This document shows positions 6,607 through 10,738 of a DNA stretch of 10,738 nucleotides, one piece after another. Position 1 is the first letter of the stretch. Every line of letters starts with the position of its first letter. The notes beneath the pieces were generated by a model. The model was not told the origin of the DNA, did no database searches, and saw only the letters and a list, made by a program, of their open reading frames with translations. Origin of the DNA: RH-AL1 sp964245015 (GTDB lineage Bacteria; Pseudomonadota; Alphaproteobacteria; Rhizobiales; Beijerinckiaceae); the NCBI GenBank assembly GCA_964245015.1, contig CAXTMA010000131.1:1-10738 (forward strand). Direction: 5' to 3'. The position numbers were made by a program, and so were the translations under genes.

Positions 6607-8007
6607 TTGAGCAACGACGACGGCGCGCCGGTCAAGGAGCGCAAAAGCTTCTTCCGCCGGGTGTTCAGCCAAGCGGAGCCCGCGCCCTCGAAGCCTCCGC
6701 GCGTCAAGCCGGACTGGCACCCGCAGTCCGAAGCCGTCGAAGCGCGGCGCAGCCTCACCAAGGGTCTCGCGGAGCCCCAACCTGTCGACCTCAAGCCTGT
6801 CGACCTCAAGCCTGTCGACCTCAAGCCGGTCGAGGCCGGGCGGGTCGAGCTGCTTCCGCCCGAATCCCCTGCGATCCCGCGCGAGATGCCGGCGTCCGAC
6901 ACCGTGCCGCGCGCGCCGGCAAGCTTCGCGCAGGTCGAGGCCGCGCCGGTTCTCGCCGGCGTCGCCGCCCCGCCCGCCCTCGACGAGGCCGTCGCCTACC
7001 AACCGGTCGTCGATGATCCCGTCGTTGTTGACTCCGCGCCGCCCCCGTTCCTCGCCGCCGAGCCGGCTCCGCCCAAGGCGTCGTGGTGGTCGCGGCTGAC
7101 GCAGGGGCTCGCCCGCTCGTCCTCCGCGATCGGCACCGGCATCGGCGACATCTTCACCAAGCGCAAGCTCGATGCCGCGATGCTGGAGGATCTCGAAGAC
7201 GTGCTGATCCGCGCCGACCTCGGCGTCGCCACCGCGAGCCGCATCTGCGAAGCGGTCGGCAAGGGACGATACGACCGCGACGTGTCGCCCGACGAGGTCA
7301 AGGCCATCCTGGCGGCGGAAGTCGAGCGGGTGCTGGCGCCGCGCGCCGTCCCGCTCGCCGTGGAGCCGGCCGCCGGGGCGGCCAAGCCCTTCGTGATCCT
7401 GGTTGTCGGGGTGAACGGCTCGGGCAAGACCACCACCATCGGCAAGCTCGCCGCCAAGCTCACCGGCGAGGGCCGCCGCGTGATGCTCGCCGCCGGCGAC
7501 ACCTTTCGCGCCGCCGCCATCGCCCAGCTCCGCATCTGGGGCGAACGGCTGGGCTGCGCGGTGATCGCCCGCGAGCAGGGATCGGACGCAGCCGGCCTCG
7601 CCTTCGAGGCGATCGAGGCGGCGCGCGCCGACGGCGCCGACGTGCTGCTGATCGACACCGCCGGGCGGCTGCAGAACCGCACCGAGTTGATGGCGGAGCT
7701 GGAAAAGATCATCCGCGTGATGCGCAAGCTCGACAAAACGGCGCCGCACGCCGTGCTGCTGGTGCTTGATGCCACCGTGGGGCAGAACGCGATGAGCCAG
7801 GTCGAGATCTTCGGCCGGGTCGCCGGCGTCACCGGCCTGGTGATGACCAAGCTCGACGGCACCGCGCGGGGCGGCATCCTGGTCGCCATCGCCGAGCGCT
7901 TCGGGCTGCCGGTGCACTTCATCGGGGTCGGCGAAACGGCCGAGGACCTGGAGCCCTTCGCCGCCCGCGACTTCGCCGAAGCCATCGCAGGGCTCGCCCG
8001 CGCCTGA
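6607..8007 (+). CDS. ftsY: Signal recognition particle receptor FtsY
   Basis: The 466-residue SRP receptor GTPase docks ribosome-SRP complexes at the inner membrane so that membrane proteins are inserted during translation. The N-terminal extension (1-155) is Pro/Ala/Val-rich with a basic patch (KERKSFFRRVF, 10-20) suited to lipid contact. A second amphipathic, Trp-containing stretch (about 158-186) leads into the N domain. The GTPase domain has GVNGSGKTTT (268-277, P-loop), DTFRAAA (298-304), DTAGR (350-354), TKLDGTARGG (414-423) and GVGE (440-443). The start is inferred as TTG 6607, with GGGG about 7 nt upstream; the frame stays open far upstream but reads as non-protein there. The common alphaproteobacterial neighbour mtaB is absent. 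The N-terminal region holds three in-frame PVDLK repeats (59-73). Identity is certain, start moderately so. Confidence 0.97.
   Translation: MSNDDGAPVKERKSFFRRVFSQAEPAPSKPPRVKPDWHPQSEAVEARRSLTKGLAEPQPVDLKPVDLKPVDLKPVEAGRVELLPPESPAIPREMPASDTVPRAPASFAQVEAAPVLAGVAAPPALDEAVAYQPVVDDPVVVDSAPPPFLAAEPAPPKASWWSRLTQGLARSSSAIGTGIGDIFTKRKLDAAMLEDLEDVLIRADLGVATASRICEAVGKGRYDRDVSPDEVKAILAAEVERVLAPRAVPLAVEPAAGAAKPFVILVVGVNGSGKTTTIGKLAAKLTGEGRRVMLAAGDTFRAAAIAQLRIWGERLGCAVIAREQGSDAAGLAFEAIEAARADGADVLLIDTAGRLQNRTELMAELEKIIRVMRKLDKTAPHAVLLVLDATVGQNAMSQVEIFGRVAGVTGLVMTKLDGTARGGILVAIAERFGLPVHFIGVGETAEDLEPFAARDFAEAIAGLARA
6781..6825 (+). repeat. Three 15-bp tandem repeats inside ftsY
   Basis: The unit CCTGTCGACCTCAAG is present three times without any mismatch (6781-6795, 6796-6810, 6811-6825), followed by a degenerate partial copy (CCGGTCGAGGCC). 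Each unit encodes Pro-Val-Asp-Leu-Lys, so gain or loss of units would keep the frame. It lies in the variable, disordered N-terminal part of FtsY. Confidence 0.97.
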
Positions 8008-8118
8008 CGCGAGAGCACAGTGGCGCACGACCTCGCCTGATTCACCCGCTTGTGACTCGCCACCGCGGCCGGGGCGGGGCGTAGTGCCGGCTGAAGCGGT
8101 GGACACAGGTGACGGCGG

Positions 8119-8898
8119 ATGGATGTCGGACGACGAATCGGCTGGCTGCTCGCGGCGGCGCTGCCGCTGCTGTGCGCCCCGGCCGGCACGCAGGCAGGGG
8201 AAACCGCCCGCATCAGCCGCGTCATCGAGCTGTTCACCAGCCAGGGCTGCCCGAAGTGCCCGGCCGCCGATCAACTCATCGGCGACATCGCCCGCGAGCC
8301 CGACACGGTGGCCCTGTCGTTTCCCGTCGACACCTGGGATTACGGCGGCTGGAAGGATACGCTGGCCTCGCCGGCCTCCACCCAGCGCCAGCACGCCTAT
8401 GCGGCGGCGCGCGGCGACGATCTCATCTACACGCCGCAGGTTGTGGTGGATGGCTTGCAGGCGCAGCCCGGCGCCGACCGTTCGGCGATCGTGCAAACCT
8501 CCGATACCCTGAAGGATGATGCGGCGGCGTTGAGAGTGCTGATCAGCCTGAGTGAAGCCAACGGCCGACTCGTCATCGCTGTTGGCGAAGCGACCGGGGC
8601 GGAGTCCCCGTCCCATCCCGTTCGTTCTCCGGCTGACGGTCCGGTCGGCGTCTACGTGCTTCGCGTGGCCCGCGCCGCCACCGTGTCCATCGACCGGGGC
8701 GAGAACTCCGGCCGCAGCCTCACCTACACCAACGTGGTGCGGGCGATGCAGAAGATCGGCGATTGGGGCGGCGTGCCGGTCCGCTTCGACCTGGTCGACC
8801 TGAAAGCCGAGGACGAGGGTTACGTGGTGCTGCTGCAGGCCGGTACGCCGGTCAGGCTCGGCGCCATCCTGGCGGCGGCGAAGACCCCGGGCCTGTAG
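8119..8898 (+). CDS. DUF1223 family periplasmic thioredoxin-fold protein
   Basis: A 259-residue DUF1223 protein of unknown function. Residues 1-26 look like a Sec signal peptide (GRR, Leu/Ala core, likely cut after GTQA). The mature start ELFTSQGCPKCPAADQLIG (37-55) has a thioredoxin-like position with a C-P-K-C pair (C44, C47). It is followed by DTWDYGGWKD (71-80), YTPQVVVDG (104-112) and ENSGRSLTYTNVVR (195-208), all characteristic of the family. Redox activity of the CxxC is plausible but unproven for the family. The ATG at 8119 has AGGTGA 6 nt upstream. It follows ftsY by 111 bp and may be co-transcribed or have its own promoter; it is convergent with the 90-residue gene after the repeat element. 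Length is normal for the family. Confidence 0.9.
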   Translation: MDVGRRIGWLLAAALPLLCAPAGTQAGETARISRVIELFTSQGCPKCPAADQLIGDIAREPDTVALSFPVDTWDYGGWKDTLASPASTQRQHAYAAARGDDLIYTPQVVVDGLQAQPGADRSAIVQTSDTLKDDAAALRVLISLSEANGRLVIAVGEATGAESPSHPVRSPADGPVGVYVLRVARAATVSIDRGENSGRSLTYTNVVRAMQKIGDWGGVPVRFDLVDLKAEDEGYVVLLQAGTPVRLGAILAAAKTPGL

Positions 8899-8909
8899 GC
8901 CGGCGCGGC

Positions 8910-9014
8910 TTAGAGCATCGGATCGCATATCGGATGCGATCCGATGCTCCAAGTCGTTGTGCCGCATCGGACTGATCCGAAAACCGCTGCGCACTTTTCG
9001 GTCCGATGCTTTAG
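8910..9014. repeat. Dyad-rich intergenic repeat element with inverted ends
   Basis: A 105-bp element between convergent genes. The octamer GCATCGGA occurs four times in alternating orientation: 8915-8922 (+), 8940-8947 (-), 8964-8971 (+), 9002-9009 (-). The first pair is part of a perfect 16-bp stem (8913-8928 with 8934-8949, 5-nt loop). The second pair closes an interrupted hairpin (8964-8972 with 9001-9009, inner CGAAAA/TTTTCG at 8978-8983 and 8995-9000). The outer 13 bp at each end are inverted copies with 11 matches. Elements of this look are common between genes in Hyphomicrobiales. It probably also blocks transcription from both sides. Confidence 0.75.
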
Positions 9015-9016
9015 GG

Positions 9017-9289
9017 TCAGGCTTCCGTTTGGATCACGTGGATCTCGAATCCGAGGCCGTCGAAGGCCACCGTGCGCCGCCAAACGTGACACCGGTTCGG
9101 CACGTCCTCGAACGGCGCGCGGGAGGCGGCCTGCTGCAGCTTGGCGCGAAGGGCGTCGGTGAAGCCGGGAAACGCTGTGAGTGGCAGGTCGGTGGTCCAA
9201 TCTTTCGTGGCGGCCCTGGGATTGCTGACCCGGCTTTGCGCGATGTAGCTGCGCCCTTTGTGAACCACGACGCAGGTGTAGAGCGGCAC
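9017..9289 (-). CDS. Hypothetical protein of 90 residues, coupled to nadD
   Basis: I do not recognise this family. The 90-residue product looks like a compact alpha/beta domain: an N-terminal beta hairpin pattern (LYTCVVVHKGRSYIAQSRV), a central helix after a Pro-rich turn (about 36-57), and a C-terminal strand pair (CHVWRRTVAFDGLGFEIHVI). It has no signal peptide or membrane segment. Cysteines 6 and 67 are not in a known motif. The start is GTG at 9289, only 2 nt after the nadD stop (9292-9294), with purines (GGCGAG) just upstream inside nadD, so translational coupling is likely. It ends right next to the repeat element. In many alphaproteobacteria rsfS follows nadD; this protein has no resemblance to RsfS that I can see. 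Coding nature is well supported by codon use and tight packing. Confidence 0.72.
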   Translation of the reverse strand: MPLYTCVVVHKGRSYIAQSRVSNPRAATKDWTTDLPLTAFPGFTDALRAKLQQAASRAPFEDVPNRCHVWRRTVAFDGLGFEIHVIQTEA

Positions 9290-9291
9290 GC

Positions 9292-9912
9292 CTAACTCGC
9301 CTGCTGCGGACAACCGGACCGGATCGCCGTGGATGACTGGAACGAGCGCCGGCCGTACAGGAACACCCAGGCCGGTGGTTTGGTGTCGGCGAGCAGGTGC
9401 GCCCGGCCCTCGCCGATCCGATCGGCGGCGAAGGCGATCGCCGCCGGCCCGCGGGCGGCGCGCAGCGTCGAGCCCGGCCGGTCGATCACCGCGAGCGGCA
9501 CGGTCTCGACGATGAAGCGCCAACGCTTCCAGCGGTGCAGGTCGGCCAGCGCGTCGGCGCCCATCAGCCATACGAAGCGCACCGAGGGCGAGCGGGCGAC
9601 AAGGGCGGCGAGCACGTCGCAGCTGTAGGTCGAGCCGAGCTTTTGTTCGTAGGCGGAAACGGCGATGCGGGGATGGGCGGCGACCCGGGCGGCGGCCGCC
9701 ATGCGTTCGCCGATCGACGGCAGGCCGCGCGTGTCCTTGAGCGGGTTGCCGGGGCTTATCAGCCACCACACGGCGTCGAGGCCGAGCCGGCGCAGGGCGA
9801 TGAGGCTCGCCGCCCGGTGCCCCTCGTGCGGCGGGTTGAAGGAGCCGCCGAACAGGCCGATGCGCTGGCCCCGCCCGTGCGGGGGCAGGCCGGCGAAGCT
9901 GCGGGACATCAT
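9292..9912 (-). CDS. nadD: Nicotinate-nucleotide adenylyltransferase
   Basis: A 206-residue enzyme that joins nicotinate mononucleotide and ATP to give deamido-NAD and pyrophosphate, the penultimate step of NAD synthesis in the cytoplasm. The nucleotidyltransferase signature GGSFNPPHEGH (22-32) holds the phosphate-binding histidines H29 and H32. WLISPGNPLK (50-59), GADALADLHRWKRW (118-131) and the late SSTAIR (193-198) are also characteristic. Length is usual for alphaproteobacterial NadD. The start is one of two tandem ATGs (9912 or 9909) behind a G-rich stretch; I report the first. It follows proA by 49 nt and overlaps no gene; the 90-residue gene begins 2 nt after it, so the three probably form one operon. 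Confidence 0.95.
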   Translation of the reverse strand: MMSRSFAGLPPHGRGQRIGLFGGSFNPPHEGHRAASLIALRRLGLDAVWWLISPGNPLKDTRGLPSIGERMAAAARVAAHPRIAVSAYEQKLGSTYSCDVLAALVARSPSVRFVWLMGADALADLHRWKRWRFIVETVPLAVIDRPGSTLRAARGPAAIAFAADRIGEGRAHLLADTKPPAWVFLYGRRSFQSSTAIRSGCPQQAS

Positions 9913-9961
9913 GCCCCCGCCGTCATTGGGATGAAGGAATCACCGGGGAAGCATCACCTCG

Positions 9962-10738
9962 TCACGGCCGCACCTGCCCGTCGCCGTGAACCCGATACTT
10001 GAAGGTGGTGAGCTGTTCCACCCCGACGGGACCGCGGGCGTGCAGGCGGCCCGTGGCGATGCCGATCTCGCCGCCGAAGCCGAACTCGCCGCCATCGGCG
10101 AACTGCGTCGAGGCGTTGTGCAGCACGATGGCCGAATCGACCTCGCGCAGGAAGCGCGCGGCGGCGGCGGGATCCTCGCTCACGATGCAATCGGTGTGGC
10201 GGGATCCGTAGCGCTCGATGTGGGCGATCGCCTCGTCGAGCCCGTCCACGGTCCTGACGGCCAGCACGGCATCGAGGTACTCGGTGCGCCAATCCTCGGC
10301 GGTGGCGGGGATGACGCGGGCATCGAGGGCGCCGGTCGGCACGTCGCCGCGGATCTCGCAGCCGGCGTCGAGCATCGCCGTCACCAGCTCGCGGCGCAGC
10401 GGCGAGTCCGCGTCGATCAGCAGGGTTTCGGCGGCGCCGCAGACGCTGGTGCGCCGCAGCTTGGAGTTGCGCAGCACGGCCAGGGCCTTGCCGCGATCGG
10501 CGCTGGCGTCGACGTAGACGTGATTCACCCCGTCGAGGTGGGCGAAGACCGGCACGCGCGCTTCCGCCTGCACGCGGGCGACGAGGCTGCGGCCGCCACG
10601 GGGCACGATCACGTCGACCGTGCCGTCGAGACCCGTCAGCAGGGCGCCGACCGCGGCGCGGTCGCGCACCGGCACCAGGGTGACCGACGCTTCCGGCAGC
10701 CCGGCCTCGCGGAGGCCCTCGACGAGGCAGGCGTGGAT
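9962..10738 (-). CDS. proA: Glutamate-5-semialdehyde dehydrogenase (gamma-glutamyl phosphate reductase), partial
   Basis: The C-terminal 258 residues; the full enzyme is about 420. It reduces gamma-glutamyl phosphate to glutamate-5-semialdehyde with NADPH, the second step of proline synthesis. The frame is open to the window edge, reading I-H-A-C-L-V-E-G before a GLPEASVTLV stretch. It then shows IVPRGGRSLV, HLDGVNHVYVD, and the catalytic region KLRRTSVCGAAETLLID with the active-site Cys. ASTQFADGGEFGFGGEIGI and the final LTTFKYRVHGDGQVRP are typical of the ProA C-terminus. It is first of the visible genes in the proA-nadD-hypothetical operon, and proB is usually nearby, beyond the window. 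The internal GTG at 10675 is not the start. Confidence 0.96.
   Translation of the reverse strand: MHACLVEGLREAGLPEASVTLVPVRDRAAVGALLTGLDGTVDVIVPRGGRSLVARVQAEARVPVFAHLDGVNHVYVDASADRGKALAVLRNSKLRRTSVCGAAETLLIDADSPLRRELVTAMLDAGCEIRGDVPTGALDARVIPATAEDWRTEYLDAVLAVRTVDGLDEAIAHIERYGSRHTDCIVSEDPAAAARFLREVDSAIVLHNASTQFADGGEFGFGGEIGIATGRLHARGPVGVEQLTTFKYRVHGDGQVRP

Noticed and set aside
6404..6610. 68-codon ORF whose TGA overlaps the ftsY TTG
   Set aside because: The overlap looks like translational coupling, but the translation is low-complexity Arg/Ser/Pro with no protein-like pattern and no ribosome binding site that stands out.
6574..8994. 806-codon minus-strand ORF across ftsY and the DUF1223 gene
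   Set aside because: It is antisense to two genes with firm family motifs and shows no domain of its own.
1..10738. CRISPR array, phage or defence system
   Set aside because: There are no regularly spaced repeats, Cas-like proteins, integrase or transposase. The repeats found are tandem or dyad elements explained above.

Overview
The window is GC-rich (roughly 70% by eye) bacterial chromosome. It most resembles an alphaproteobacterium, probably of the Hyphomicrobiales (Rhizobiales). The grounds are a proA-nadD pair, a DUF1223 gene next to ftsY, an FtsY with a long Pro/Ala-rich N-terminal extension, and a dyad-rich intergenic repeat of a type common in that order. No genus can be named from the sequence alone. 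Most of the content is ordinary chromosome; no prophage, transposase, CRISPR array, rRNA or tRNA was found.

Layout, left to right. Positions 3-594 (+) hold the C-terminal part of a NodB-type polysaccharide deacetylase, interrupted by a 10-N assembly gap at 492-501. Positions 698-1261 (+) encode a secreted fasciclin (FAS1) domain protein. A G+C-rich terminator hairpin at 1312-1340 separates it from a minus-strand block, which in transcription order is: a Tat-signal protein-L-isoaspartate methyltransferase homologue (5459-4545), a very large polytopic membrane protein with a spermidine-synthase-like Rossmann domain (4370-1674), and a small helical hypothetical protein (1550-1305). A short divergent intergenic region (5460-5716) carries a 14-bp tandem repeat and a 14-bp palindrome. 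It leads into a plus-strand XRE-cupin regulator (5717-6325). Next come ftsY (6607-8007, TTG start) and a periplasmic DUF1223 protein (8119-8898). A 105-bp repeat made of two stem-loops (8910-9014) lies between this block and a convergent minus-strand operon: proA (partial) - nadD - a 90-residue hypothetical gene.

How the genes may work together. FtsY is the SRP receptor. ProA makes glutamate-5-semialdehyde for proline, and NadD makes NaAD for NAD. These are housekeeping genes. The most unusual part is 1305-5716. One methyltransferase-fold protein there has a twin-arginine export signal. The next has 14 predicted membrane segments, and its charge pattern places its Rossmann domain on the periplasmic side. 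A divergently transcribed cupin regulator sits beside them. This suggests, without proving, a paired extracytoplasmic methyltransferase-like system. It is puzzling because S-adenosylmethionine is not known to be freely available in the periplasm.
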